A model generated the notes under the pieces. That model was not told the origin of the DNA, ran no database searches, and worked only from the letters and a program-made list of their open reading frames with translations. Both the position numbers and the translations under genes were made by a program. From positions 496,001 through 560,000 of the forward strand of contig NZ_CP066218.1 of the NCBI RefSeq assembly GCF_016313185.1: a stretch of 64,000 nucleotides of DNA, given 5' to 3'. Positions 8,959-17,818 of the stretch are shown here, in pieces (position 1 is the stretch's first letter; every line of letters starts with the position of its first letter). The stretch is from Mycolicibacterium baixiangningiae (lineage in GTDB: Bacteria > Actinomycetota > Actinomycetes > Mycobacteriales > Mycobacteriaceae).

Positions 8959-10035
8959 ATGGTCGCCCACCCGAACAACGTGGTCGCGTCTCGCCGGGCC
9001 GTCACGGCGGGCGTCGCGATCACCGTCGGAGTGCTCGTGGCCGGGCTGTGCTGGGCGAAGTGGACGCCCTACCTCGGCAAGGCGATGACGGCCGCACGCA
9101 CCCACGAGTGGTCGGGCAAAGACATCCTCGGCGTCGGAGGTGTCCGCGCGGGTGACGCCCCGACGTGGTCTGCCGCCACGTCGTTCGTCGAGGCCTACGT
9201 GCTGTCGATCTGGCCCGCCCTGGTGGTGGCTCTGCTGCTCAGCGCCTGCGTGCAGGCATTCGTACCGCGCGCCTGGCTGCCGCGGCTGCTGAACCGCCGG
9301 CGTCTCGTCTCGACCGCACTGGCCGGCGGCGCGGCGAGCATGCCGTCGATGATGTGCACGTGCTGCGCGGCGCCCGTGGCGGTGACGCTGCGGCGCAGCG
9401 GCGTCACCAGGGCGGCGGCGGTCGCGTACTGGCTGGGCAATCCGCTGCTCAACCCCGCGGTGCTGGTGTTCCTCCTCTTCGTCGCACCGTGGCAATGGAC
9501 GGTGACCCGGCTGGTGGTCGGCGCCGCGGCGGTCGTGGGGATCGCCGCCCTGGTGGGCCTGCTCACGCGGCGAGACGACGTCCCCGCACCGTCGAGCACC
9601 GCAGGCGCATGGGCGGGTGACGGCGGAGCAGCGGAATCCGCACCCAAACGATTAGTCACGGCGCTGCTGCGGCTCTGCCTCGTTCTCCTGCCCGAGTACC
9701 TCGTCGTCGTGCTGGTGATCGGCGCGACCAGGGGTTGGCTGCTGTCGCTGATCGAGCCGGAGCACCAGGGACTGCTGGTCGTGGTCGTCGCGGCGGTGCT
9801 CGGCACGCTGCTGGTCATCCCCACCGCCGGGGAGATCCCGATCCTGCAGGGCCTTGCGCTGCTGGGGCTTTCGTCGGGGGTGCTCGGCGCCCTCCTGATC
9901 ACCCTTCCGGCGGTCAGCCTTCCCGGCGTCGCGATGGTCGTCCGCGCGTTCGGATGGAAGACGGTCAGCGTCACCGCCGTCATGGTCGTGCTGGCTGGGC
10001 TGGTCGGGGCAGCGGTGCTGACCCTGCTGCTGTGA
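8959..10035 (+). CDS. ArsP/DUF318-like membrane permease
   Basis: This 358-residue membrane protein has about ten hydrophobic segments in two halves joined by a hydrophilic loop near residues 205-235. The conserved segment MCTCCAAPV, with three cysteines, lies inside the first half, and a related glycine/proline-rich motif (IPTAGEIPILQ) in the second half, as in COG0701 permeases. Some members export organoarsenicals; others have unknown substrates, often metals or thiol compounds. There is no ArsR gene nearby to fix arsenic as substrate. ATG 8959 follows TACCGT by eight bases, suggesting a short or absent leader. Confidence 0.75.
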   Translation: MVAHPNNVVASRRAVTAGVAITVGVLVAGLCWAKWTPYLGKAMTAARTHEWSGKDILGVGGVRAGDAPTWSAATSFVEAYVLSIWPALVVALLLSACVQAFVPRAWLPRLLNRRRLVSTALAGGAASMPSMMCTCCAAPVAVTLRRSGVTRAAAVAYWLGNPLLNPAVLVFLLFVAPWQWTVTRLVVGAAAVVGIAALVGLLTRRDDVPAPSSTAGAWAGDGGAAESAPKRLVTALLRLCLVLLPEYLVVVLVIGATRGWLLSLIEPEHQGLLVVVVAAVLGTLLVIPTAGEIPILQGLALLGLSSGVLGALLITLPAVSLPGVAMVVRAFGWKTVSVTAVMVVLAGLVGAAVLTLLL

Positions 10036-10051
10036 CGGGTAGACAGGCGTG

Positions 10052-10714
10052 ATGCCCCACCGCGCATGGCTCGTCGGTTCGGCGGTGTTCGCGGTCGGGG
10101 TGTTCGCCCTCATGTGGGTCGGTTATTCGCAGCAGTGGCCGTGGCTCGCCCGTGCCGACCTGGCCGCCCTCGAACCGCTCGACCGCTACGGCGCCGCCCA
10201 CCCCGGGTGGGTGACCGCGTGGGATCTGTACTGCACGGTGCTGGGGCCGACGGTGTTGCGGCTCGCGGGCCTGGTCGTCATCGCCGTGGCGCTGGTTCGG
10301 CGCCGGGTCAGGACCGCGGTGTTCCTCGTGCTGACCGTCGAGCTGTCCGGCCTGCTTCTGGTGACCGCCAAGGCGATCGCCGACCGGCCACGCCCGGCCA
10401 CCGCCTTGGTGCTCGCACAGTCGACGTCTTTTCCGTCCGGCCACGCCCTGGGTCTGATGGTATGCGTGCTGGCGTTTCTCACCGTGCTGCTGCCCATGCT
10501 GCCCTCCGCCGCACGCGGCTGGGCGATCGCGGCGGGGGTGGTGCTCATCGCGTCGATCGGGGTGGGCCGGGTCGTCCTCAACGTCCACCACCCCTCCGAC
10601 GTCGTGGCCGGGTGGGCGTTGGGCTATGCCTACTTCATCGTCTGCCTGCTGCTGTACCCACCGCGTGTCAGTCCAGGGGACGGAACACCGGCAGCACCCG
10701 GTACTGCGCGCTGA
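10052..10714 (+). CDS. PAP2-family membrane phosphatase
   Basis: This 220-residue phosphatidic-acid-phosphatase type 2 protein has five or six membrane spans. The three motifs are present: KAIADRPRP (from Lys107), FPSGHA (from Phe127) and GRVVLNVHHPSD (172-183). The family dephosphorylates lipid phosphates such as undecaprenyl, decaprenyl or phosphatidyl phosphates at the membrane. A GTG directly before the ATG could also start it. Its 3' end overlaps the convergent PAP2-lipid kinase gene by 47 bp, so two genes with the same domain face each other. Confidence 0.85.
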   Translation: MPHRAWLVGSAVFAVGVFALMWVGYSQQWPWLARADLAALEPLDRYGAAHPGWVTAWDLYCTVLGPTVLRLAGLVVIAVALVRRRVRTAVFLVLTVELSGLLLVTAKAIADRPRPATALVLAQSTSFPSGHALGLMVCVLAFLTVLLPMLPSAARGWAIAAGVVLIASIGVGRVVLNVHHPSDVVAGWALGYAYFIVCLLLYPPRVSPGDGTPAAPGTAR

Positions 10715-12158
10715 AGCTCGCGGTCTCGACCTCCAGGCCGACTTCGCCGTCGCACGCCAGCACGGTGGGTCCGTCAACGGCGGTGAAGGTGAACTGCGGC
10801 ACCCGCATTTCGTGGTAGAGCGGGCTGCGCGTCAACCGGCCGAGCATCAGCGCGGTGAGTATCCGCACCCGGCTGAACCGCCGCCCGGTCTCCAGGATGC
10901 GCACATCGAGGAGCCCGTCGTCCATGCGGTGCCGTTGCGCCGGTGCGAAACCCGACGGCAGGTAGGTCGAGTTGCCCAGGAAGAACAGCGGCGTCTCCAG
11001 CGTCTGGTTGTCGTACTGGATGCGCACCGATTCGCCACGGCGCAGCGTGTGGAACATCGCGTACAGGCCCGCCAGCGGTTTGCCGACCTTGTGCTCCAAC
11101 TTTTCGCGGGTCTGCACGAACTGCGGGTAGGCGCCGATGCTGGCGGTGTTGATCACCATGTGGTCCTCGTTGAGGCATACGAGGTCGACGCATGCCACGG
11201 TGCCGCGCCGGATGGCCTCGACCGTCCTGGCCACCGAATCGCAGCCGATGTCCTTCGCGAAGTGGTTGAACGTGCCACCCGGGAACACCGCGAGCGGTAG
11301 CCCCGCCTGCAGCGCGATACCGGCCGCGGACGCCACGGTGCCGTCCCCCCCGCCGACGGCCAGCACCTCGGCGCGGCCGGCAGCCTCCCGCAGCACCGCC
11401 TTGAGGTCGGCGCCCTCGCCCAACTCGACGATCTCGGTACGTGGCAACGCCTTACGAACGTCCTCGACCACCCGCGCGCCGTTCCCGCCGCCGCTGGCCG
11501 GGTTGATCACCAGCACCACTCCGGCGCCGTCGGGCCGCGGCGGCGTGGGCACGCGCAGGGGGGCGGCCGTCGGCAGCTTCGTCGGCGTGGTCGGCGGAAC
11601 CACCCGGGCGCCGAGCACCGCGATGCCCGCGCCGAGACCGAACCCGGCGAAAACGTCGCCGGGATAGTGCGCACCTGTCGCCACCCGGGACAGCCCGACG
11701 AGTCCGGCCAGTAGCGAAACCGCCAAACCTACTGGGGGACTTTCCAATCCGACACCGACCGCGAATGCCGCCGCACTCGCCGAGTGGCCCGACGGCAGTG
11801 AGTTCGACGTCGGGAAGCGCCGACCCCGCCGGGCCAGCGGCACCAACGCATAACTGGGCCGCGGGCGCTTCCAGATGCGCTTGGCGCCCTGGTTGGCGAC
11901 CAGGCTGGTGATTCCCAGTGTCATCACTCCGCGCGCGGCGCCGCGCCGCGTCCGCGGCCCGCCGACCGCCATCAACCCGGCGGCGAGGGCGAACCAGAGC
12001 TTCGAATGGTCGGCCGCCCTGGTGAGCCGGGGCATCGTCGCGTCGAGCAGCGGACTTGGCGAGTTCGCGACCGCCTCGAAGACCTCACGGTCGAGGCTGC
12101 CGAGGCCCTTACCGATCTGTCGGAGGCTGTTACCGCGGCGCCGGATACGCAGGTCCAT
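10668..12158 (-). CDS. PAP2 phosphatase / diacylglycerol kinase-like fusion
   Basis: This 496-residue fusion has an N-terminal PAP2 domain with KRIWKRPRP (93-101), PSGHS (122-126) and SRVATGAHYPGD (157-168). A Pro-rich linker around 186-210 leads to a DAGK/LCB5-like catalytic domain with GGGDGT (269-274) and PGGTFNHFAKDIG. Such fusions are common in actinobacteria and probably interconvert lipid phosphates, but the exact lipid is unknown. A leaderless start is likely: TAGGTT lies exactly six bases before the ATG. The 3' end overlaps the neighbouring PAP2 gene. Confidence 0.87.
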   Translation of the reverse strand: MDLRIRRRGNSLRQIGKGLGSLDREVFEAVANSPSPLLDATMPRLTRAADHSKLWFALAAGLMAVGGPRTRRGAARGVMTLGITSLVANQGAKRIWKRPRPSYALVPLARRGRRFPTSNSLPSGHSASAAAFAVGVGLESPPVGLAVSLLAGLVGLSRVATGAHYPGDVFAGFGLGAGIAVLGARVVPPTTPTKLPTAAPLRVPTPPRPDGAGVVLVINPASGGGNGARVVEDVRKALPRTEIVELGEGADLKAVLREAAGRAEVLAVGGGDGTVASAAGIALQAGLPLAVFPGGTFNHFAKDIGCDSVARTVEAIRRGTVACVDLVCLNEDHMVINTASIGAYPQFVQTREKLEHKVGKPLAGLYAMFHTLRRGESVRIQYDNQTLETPLFFLGNSTYLPSGFAPAQRHRMDDGLLDVRILETGRRFSRVRILTALMLGRLTRSPLYHEMRVPQFTFTAVDGPTVLACDGEVGLEVETASFSAQYRVLPVFRPLD

Positions 12159-12164
12159 ACGGCC

Positions 12165-12170
12165 AACCTA
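12165..12170 (-). promoter_or_regulatory. candidate -10 box of the PAP2-kinase gene
   Basis: TAGGTT on the minus strand, six bases before ATG 12158, with no ribosome binding site; predicts leaderless translation. Confidence 0.45.
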
Positions 12171-12275
12171 GCGGGCGCACTGTCGGCACGCGTTCACCTG
12201 GGACGTTCTCGGTCGCGACCCGATCGTGTCCCGACGTTGACGTAACCGAGAAGTGGCCCGCCCAAGATGGGTGGG

Positions 12276-12929
12276 ATGCGCCGACTGTTCACCTTGCTGT
12301 GCGTGGTCGCGGTGCTCCTGGTCGCCGGGGCGCCGGCCGCACCCGCCGCCGCGCCGTGGTTCGCGTCGTCGGTCGGTGCGGCCACACAGGTGATATCCGT
12401 TGTCGGCGTGGGGGGTTCCTCGGCGAAGATGGACGTGTACCAACGCGGCGCGGCCGGTTGGCAGCCGATCGGCGTCGGAATCCCCGCATTCATCGGCGCC
12501 AAGGGGATGGCGCCGCAGACCCACGACGGCCAGATGAAGACGCCGATGGGGGTGTTCACCCTCGACTTCGCGTTCGGCACCGCCCCCAGCCCCGGCGGGG
12601 GTCTGCCCTACGTCCAGGTCGGGCCCGACCACTGGTGGGACGGCGATATGAAGAGCCCCACCTACAACACCATGCAGGTGTGCAAGAAAGACCAGTGCCG
12701 CTTCGACACGTCGCTGAGCGCAGGGACCGAGAACCTCGACATCCCGCAGTACAAGCACGCGGTGGTGATGGGGGTGAACAAGGCGCGCGTGCCCGGCAAC
12801 GGCGGCGCGTTCTTCGTGCACTCCACCGGGGGCGGACCGACCGCCGGCTGCGTGGCCATCGACGACGGCACACTGGTCGAGGTCATGCGGTGGCTGAGGC
12901 CCGGTGCGCTGATCGCGATCTCGCAGTAA
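12276..12929 (+). CDS. secreted L,D-transpeptidase-like (YkuD) protein
   Basis: This 217-residue protein has an N-terminal signal peptide (MRRLFTLLCVVAVLLVAG, Ala-rich cleavage region near 25-35) and a YkuD-like domain. The active-site block is HSTGGGPTAGC with His182 and Cys192; the usual SHGC is TAGC here, as in a subgroup of L,D-transpeptidase relatives. Upstream blocks KTPMGVF and the HWW segment fit the fold. It would act on peptidoglycan outside the membrane, but cross-linking activity is inferred. An ATG at 12267 is also possible; 12276 gives the cleaner signal peptide. Confidence 0.8.
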   Translation: MRRLFTLLCVVAVLLVAGAPAAPAAAPWFASSVGAATQVISVVGVGGSSAKMDVYQRGAAGWQPIGVGIPAFIGAKGMAPQTHDGQMKTPMGVFTLDFAFGTAPSPGGGLPYVQVGPDHWWDGDMKSPTYNTMQVCKKDQCRFDTSLSAGTENLDIPQYKHAVVMGVNKARVPGNGGAFFVHSTGGGPTAGCVAIDDGTLVEVMRWLRPGALIAISQ

Positions 12930-12932
12930 ATG

Positions 12933-13391
12933 TCAGATATGCAGTGCGCGACCACGTTTGAGCTTGAAGTTCAGGTTCTCCAACGACATGCTCGCGTCGT
13001 AGGTCCGGTCGTATCCGGTGGCGCAGATCTTCCAGCCCTCAGGTGTGCGGCGGTACCGGTCGCGGTAGAACGCCGCGCCGATCAACATGAAATTGAAGTC
13101 CGGTGCGATCACCCGGTCCTGTAGATACCAGGTGCCCGCAGCCTCGTCGCCGTCCACCGTGATCTCCGGGTGGTCGACGCGGTGCTCGGTGACCACCTCG
13201 GGCCCCAGCGACGTCCGCATGAACGAGACGAGCGCGTCGCGGTCGGTGAACCGGTGGTCCTCACCGAGCGACTCCCCGTAGTCACCGACGACATCCTCGG
13301 TCAGCGTATCGGCGAACTCCGCCCAGTCCTTGGTGTCGAGCGCACGCAGATACCGGTACTTGACGTGTTTGATCTCGTCGATGTCGCCCAT
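12933..13391 (-). CDS. SnoaL-like / NTF2-fold protein
   Basis: This 152-residue single-domain protein of the SnoaL-like or NTF2-like type begins with the typical helix (MGDIDEIKHVKYRYLRALDTKDWAEFADTL), then WYLQD and GWKICATGYDRTY strands. The family includes cyclases, dehydratases and scytalone-dehydratase-like enzymes as well as non-enzymes. No substrate can be named. ATG 13391 was chosen at the family N-terminus; an ATG at 13400 and a longer frame to 13439 exist. It is divergent from the membrane protein gene at 13438. Confidence 0.7.
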   Translation of the reverse strand: MGDIDEIKHVKYRYLRALDTKDWAEFADTLTEDVVGDYGESLGEDHRFTDRDALVSFMRTSLGPEVVTEHRVDHPEITVDGDEAAGTWYLQDRVIAPDFNFMLIGAAFYRDRYRRTPEGWKICATGYDRTYDASMSLENLNFKLKRGRALHI

Positions 13392-13425
13392 GGACCACAT
13401 TGCAACACAACAGGCGGGGACCGCA

Positions 13426-13431
13426 TAGGCT
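13426..13431 (+). promoter_or_regulatory. candidate -10 box for a leaderless transcript
   Basis: TAGGCT ends six bases before ATG 13438, without a Shine-Dalgarno sequence. This is the same spacing and hexamer as before the PPOX gene at 7985. Confidence 0.5.
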
Positions 13432-13437
13432 TCGATC

Positions 13438-14205
13438 ATGAAATTGATTGACGGCTACGTCAGATCCCCGTTGGCAGGCCTTGCGCCGTGGATCCTCATG
13501 GCGGTCGTCAACGGTCCTGGCCGTTTCGAGGAGGCGGTCTCCGCCGCGCTGGGACTCGCCCTGCTGACGCTGTGGATCGGTAAGCGTCACGGCGTCGCGG
13601 TGCACGCACTGGAAGCGTTCAGTGTCGCGTTCTTCGCGGTGCTGGCGGTCCTCGGACTCACCGCTCCGCCGGACGCCATCCGGTGGATCGAGATGTGGGC
13701 CGGCGAGCTGAGCAACATCGCCCTGGCGAGCTTCGCGATCATCACCTTGCTGATCCGCCGCCCGTTCACCCTGGCGTACGCGAAAGACACTGCACCGCCG
13801 GAACTTTGGGACAACCCCGTCTTCCTGCGAATCAACTACGTCATCTCGGCGGTGTGGGCGGGCGCCTTCCTGGTGTCCGCGGCGGCAGGTGGGTACGAGG
13901 ACGCGGTCCTGCACGACAACGGCAACTTCTGGTTCGGGTGGATCCTGCCGCTCGCGGCCCTGATCTTCGCCGGCGCGTTCACCGACTACTACCCGGACCG
14001 GGCGACGGGGGAGAGCACCGCCCCGTGGGCGCGGGTGTTCGACTGGCTACCGGTCTTCGTCGTGATCACCGGCGTGGTCGGCTGGGTGTCCGACGAGATT
14101 CCCGACGCCCTCGGCATCGCGCTGATCGTCGTCGGTGCCGTGGGTTCGGCTGTCATGCGCAAGGTCTTCCCGGACGAGCCGGCGAAAGTCCCCGAGCTGT
14201 CGTAG
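13438..14205 (+). CDS. multi-span membrane protein of unknown function
   Basis: This 255-residue protein has about seven hydrophobic segments, with charged loops RRPFTLAYAKDTAPPELWDNPVF in the middle and TDYYPDRATGES near residue 185. No transporter or enzyme signature is recognised. The repeated W/F-rich helices resemble small conserved actinobacterial membrane proteins. It is preceded by a leaderless-type promoter and followed immediately by the convergent Rieske-FAD gene, with stops adjacent. Confidence 0.75.
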   Translation: MKLIDGYVRSPLAGLAPWILMAVVNGPGRFEEAVSAALGLALLTLWIGKRHGVAVHALEAFSVAFFAVLAVLGLTAPPDAIRWIEMWAGELSNIALASFAIITLLIRRPFTLAYAKDTAPPELWDNPVFLRINYVISAVWAGAFLVSAAAGGYEDAVLHDNGNFWFGWILPLAALIFAGAFTDYYPDRATGESTAPWARVFDWLPVFVVITGVVGWVSDEIPDALGIALIVVGAVGSAVMRKVFPDEPAKVPELS

Positions 14206-15711
14206 TCACTGGGAGCGCGTGAGATCGCGCGTCGCCGGACCCTCGAGCAGGGTGCCGTCCGGTGCGAAACGCGAGCCGTGCAGCGGGCACTCCCACGCCT
14301 CATCGGAGTCGTTCCAATTCACGACGCCCCCGAGATGCGTGCACACCGGCGACACCCGGTGCTCCACGCCGTCGACCACGCAGCGCGCCTCCAGCGCCCA
14401 CGGCGGACCGCTGACCACTCCACCGGAGCGCGGGGTGCGGTCGGCGATCCGCGTGGCCGGGGTGACCCAGCCCTTGGCGAGGTCGAAGCCGACCTCGAGG
14501 TTGTAGTACACCGCCGTCGGGATCCCCGACACCTCGTGCGGACTCCAGCTCGCGAACGCCTCGGCCCAGTCCATGCGCCCGCCCAGGATGCGACTGGACA
14601 GGGCGAGAGCGGCGGCGGTGCCGTTGGACATGCCCCACTTGTCGAAACCCGTTGCCACGAAGATGCTGTCGTGCCCGGGCAGGATGGGTCCGACATAGGG
14701 CAGTTGGTCGGCCGGGGTGTAGTCCTGCGCCGACCAGTAGTGGGTCCGCACCGCACCCGGATAGTGCAGTTTGGCCCACTCGTCGAGCTCCCGGACCGAC
14801 GACGCCGGACTCTTCTTGCGTCCGACGGTGTGCCCGGCGCCGCCGACGATGAGCCGGTCACCGTCGGGGGTGGGCGCGTAGCGCACCGAACGCGTCGGTG
14901 AGTCGGTCGAGAGGTACATGCCCCGGGTGACGGTGCCGGGCACCTGGTAGGCCATGCAGTAGGACCGGCTGGGCTTGACCCGGGCGAAGAACCCGCCGCG
15001 GTCGAGAATCGGTATACCCGTTGCCAATACGCACTGGCGAGTGCCCACGTCGAACTCGTGACCCTCCGACGTGCGCACGTGGAGCGTCAGCCCATCGTCC
15101 GCGCCGGAGACCCGCTGCACCCGCACGCCCTGCACCAGTCGGCCACCACGCTCGTCGAGTTCCACGATCAGGCTGTCCAACAACGGCATCGGATCGAACT
15201 GGGCCTGATCGGCCAGCCGCACCGCGCCGTGGAAGGGGAATGGCACATCGGCATCGTCGACCCACTCGGCGGGCAGTCCCGCGGCCTGGCAGGCCTCCAG
15301 TTCGGCGCGCGCGGAGGGGACGCCGCGGGGGGACTGCGCGAACGTGAAGGCGTCTTCGCGCTGCACCGAGATGCCGTGTGCCTCGCAGCGCTGGATCAGC
15401 CATTCCTGACCTTCGAGGTTGCCCTCGACGTACTGCTTCGCGACTCCCGCGCCGTGTTTGCCGACGATCTTCGACAGCTTCGTCCCCTGCAGGAGGCTGA
15501 TCTTCGCGGTTGTGTTGCCCGTCGCGCCCGCCCCCGCCCGGAACGCCTCGAGCACCATCACGTCGCGGCCGGCGCGAGCCAGCAGCACCGCGGTGGTCAA
15601 CCCGGTGATCCCGGCGCCGACGACAACCACGTCGGCGGAGCGGTTGGATTCGTCGAGCGGGTTCGGTGGCAGGGCCTGCTCAGGGCGGCCCGCCAGCCAC
15701 AGAGACGTCAT
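14206..15711 (-). CDS. FAD-dependent oxidoreductase with C-terminal Rieske domain
   Basis: This 501-residue protein fuses a DAO-type FAD domain to a Rieske [2Fe-2S] domain. The dinucleotide motif VGAGITGLTTA is at residues 31-41. The Rieske ligands are Cys457 and His459 in CTHLGG and Cys475 and His478 in CPLHG, all present. Such fusions occur in actinobacteria and cyanobacteria; the physiological substrate is not known. It is likely cytoplasmic. A TAAAGC element six bases before the ATG may be the -10. The gene is divergent from the Hsp70-like gene. Confidence 0.85.
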   Translation of the reverse strand: MTSLWLAGRPEQALPPNPLDESNRSADVVVVGAGITGLTTAVLLARAGRDVMVLEAFRAGAGATGNTTAKISLLQGTKLSKIVGKHGAGVAKQYVEGNLEGQEWLIQRCEAHGISVQREDAFTFAQSPRGVPSARAELEACQAAGLPAEWVDDADVPFPFHGAVRLADQAQFDPMPLLDSLIVELDERGGRLVQGVRVQRVSGADDGLTLHVRTSEGHEFDVGTRQCVLATGIPILDRGGFFARVKPSRSYCMAYQVPGTVTRGMYLSTDSPTRSVRYAPTPDGDRLIVGGAGHTVGRKKSPASSVRELDEWAKLHYPGAVRTHYWSAQDYTPADQLPYVGPILPGHDSIFVATGFDKWGMSNGTAAALALSSRILGGRMDWAEAFASWSPHEVSGIPTAVYYNLEVGFDLAKGWVTPATRIADRTPRSGGVVSGPPWALEARCVVDGVEHRVSPVCTHLGGVVNWNDSDEAWECPLHGSRFAPDGTLLEGPATRDLTRSQ

Positions 15712-15793
15712 GAGGTGGCTTTACCCCCGGAGAACCCGCCGAAACGAGGGGTAGACGGCGCCAGCCCCTCGGTGCCGTTAGGGTAGTGACCCG

Positions 15794-17578
15794 ATGAGCG
15801 ACCCGTTGGGCTTGTCGATCGGGACCACCAACCTGGTTGCGGCACGAGTCGGCAATGAACCTGTGACACGGCGTTCGACGCTGAGTTTGTTCGGCGATCG
15901 CACGCCGCAGGTCGGCGTGCCCGAACGTTCCGCCGGCCTGGTGCTCACCGGCTTCGTCGAGAGGGTCGGCGACCCCGTACCCCTGGTCGCCGCGGACGGT
16001 ACGTCCTACCGCGCCGAGGCGCTGCTCGTCGAGGCGCTCGACGCGATGACCGAGGCCACGGGTGCGGCGCCCATCGGCGACATCGCCATCGCCGTGCCCG
16101 CGCACTGGAGTACCTCGACGGTCTACACGCTGCGCAACGCACTGCGCACCAACCCGTTGTTCGCGCCGAACGGCACCCCCGCACGGCTGGTGTCCGATGC
16201 GGTGGCCTCACTGACCGCCCTGCACGCCAACCCCGGCCTGCCCACCACCGGTGTGGTCGCGTTGCTCGACTTCGGGGGCAGCGGGACGAGCATCACGCTC
16301 GCCGACGCGGCGGCCGGATTCGAACCGGTCGACGAGACCACCCGGTTCACCGAGTTCTCCGGTGACCTCATCGACCAGGCGCTGCTCACCCACGTGCTGT
16401 CCGGCATCACCGAAGCCGGTGGAGTGGACCCGGCCGGCACCGCGGCCGTCGGCTCGCTGGCGCGGCTGCGGGAGCAGTGCCGCAACGCCAAGGAGCGCCT
16501 GTCCGCCGTCACCGTCGCCGACGTGGCGGCCGAGCTGCCCGGCTACCGCTCCACCGTCCGGATCACGCGCACCGAACTCGAGGAGCTGCTGTCGCGGCCG
16601 CTGGCCGGGGTGCTGGCCGCGCTCGACTCGGTACTGGAGCGCACCCGCATCGGGTGGGCGGGCGTTTCGGCGGTCGTGACGATCGGCGGCGGGGCGAGCA
16701 TCCCGCTGATCACCCAACAGCTCTCCGCGCACACCCGTGTCCCGGTGGTCACCACCCGGCAGCCGGCGCTGGATGCCGCGGTGGGCGCGGCGCTGTTCGC
16801 CGCCTACAGCGCGGCGGCCGAGGCGCCGACGGGGATGGCCGCCGCAGCGCCCGTCACGGCGATGATCGACGACGCACCGGGTTCGGCGACCTTCCGCGCA
16901 CTGGCCTGGTCGCAGGACGACACCACGTCGGACGAGCCGGTGCCCTACACCGGTGACGACGCCTACAACCCGTATGGCCCGTATCCCGCCGAGGCCACCG
17001 GGGTGCGACCGGCCGTGCAGTATCTGCCCGCCGACGAACCGGTCGACGAGCGCCGCGGCTGGCATCTCCCGCAGCTGGCCGTCGCCGCAGCGGCGGTGGT
17101 CGCCGCGATCGCCGTCGGTGGAGTCGCCTACGCGCTGACCGGAACGTCGACCGACAGCACACCCGTCACCGAGATCGAGACCACGCGACTGCCTGCCAGC
17201 GCGCCCATCCCCGAGCCGTCGGCCGCGCCGCCGCCCCCGGTCCTCACCGTCACCACGGCACCACCCGCCCCACCTCCACCTCCGGAGCCGCCCGCGCCCG
17301 CACCACCACCCGAAACGGTGACCACGACGACGACGACGACGCCGACCACCACGACCACCACAACCACAACCACGACGACGACCACCACCACCACGACCAC
17401 TACGACAACGCCGCCGACGACCACCACCACTCAGCCGACGACGACCCAGCCGACAACGACCCGGCCGACGACGACCCAGCCACCGCGGACCACGACGACG
17501 AGGCCACCGCTGACGACCACCTACGTCACCGTGCCGTTCGTGCCGATTCCCATTCCGATCCAGGTGCCCAACAATTGA
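15794..17578 (+). CDS. membrane-anchored Hsp70-like protein with Thr/Pro-rich tail
   Basis: The 594-residue protein has an N-terminal actin/Hsp70-like ATPase fold: LGLSIGTTN (5-13), LLDFGGSGTS (phosphate 2 region) and VVTIGGGASIP (adenosine region). It has no substrate-binding domain of DnaK. One transmembrane helix follows at about 427-450, and then an extracytoplasmic tail of about 140 residues dominated by Thr and Pro, including a run of more than twenty Thr. The likely orientation is ATPase inside, tail in the envelope. Chaperone function cannot be assumed; the tail looks like a mannosylation target or wall spacer. No Shine-Dalgarno; TAGGGT lies nine bases before the ATG. Confidence 0.82.
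   Translation: MSDPLGLSIGTTNLVAARVGNEPVTRRSTLSLFGDRTPQVGVPERSAGLVLTGFVERVGDPVPLVAADGTSYRAEALLVEALDAMTEATGAAPIGDIAIAVPAHWSTSTVYTLRNALRTNPLFAPNGTPARLVSDAVASLTALHANPGLPTTGVVALLDFGGSGTSITLADAAAGFEPVDETTRFTEFSGDLIDQALLTHVLSGITEAGGVDPAGTAAVGSLARLREQCRNAKERLSAVTVADVAAELPGYRSTVRITRTELEELLSRPLAGVLAALDSVLERTRIGWAGVSAVVTIGGGASIPLITQQLSAHTRVPVVTTRQPALDAAVGAALFAAYSAAAEAPTGMAAAAPVTAMIDDAPGSATFRALAWSQDDTTSDEPVPYTGDDAYNPYGPYPAEATGVRPAVQYLPADEPVDERRGWHLPQLAVAAAAVVAAIAVGGVAYALTGTSTDSTPVTEIETTRLPASAPIPEPSAAPPPPVLTVTTAPPAPPPPPEPPAPAPPPETVTTTTTTTPTTTTTTTTTTTTTTTTTTTTTTPPTTTTTQPTTTQPTTTRPTTTQPPRTTTTRPPLTTTYVTVPFVPIPIPIQVPNN
17317..17515 (+). repeat. low-complexity ACN/GAC trinucleotide tract coding for poly-Thr
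   Basis: About 200 bp of imperfect trinucleotide repeats (mixed ACC, ACG, ACA) encode the Thr-rich tail. Codons are mixed, so slippage is limited, but length variation between strains in steps of three bases would be expected. Confidence 0.85.
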
Positions 17579-17713
17579 CATACATCACTAAAGGCGTTGC
17601 CCGACAAGGGTTATACGCTAGTAACGCATTGGCGGGTTTCCGCCCGCGTGATCGGGGTACCCCGGTGGAAAGCTCCCGCGCGGACGGGTGCGCTCGACCG
17701 ACGACGTAGTCGT

Positions 17714-17733
17714 GTTGTGTCGCACACCACAAC
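17714..17733. promoter_or_regulatory. inverted repeat in the desaturase leader
   Basis: GTTGTG and CACAAC arms separated by eight bases lie about 85 bp before the desaturase ATG, just after a smaller ACGAC-GTA-GTCGT repeat at 17701-17713. They could be an operator or an mRNA hairpin in the roughly 240-bp leader region 17579-17818. Confidence 0.3.
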
Positions 17734-17818
17734 CCGCCTCCACCCGGGAAGGCTCAGGTGCCCAAAAAGCGCGGCACCGTGCTCTCGACACGCTCTTTCA
17801 CACGTACAAGGACACACC

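Noticed and set aside
16208..17581. Long minus-strand open frame opposite the Hsp70-like gene
   Set aside because: It is Gly/Arg-rich, the usual antisense shadow of Thr/Ala-rich high-GC coding DNA, with no domain or ribosome binding site.
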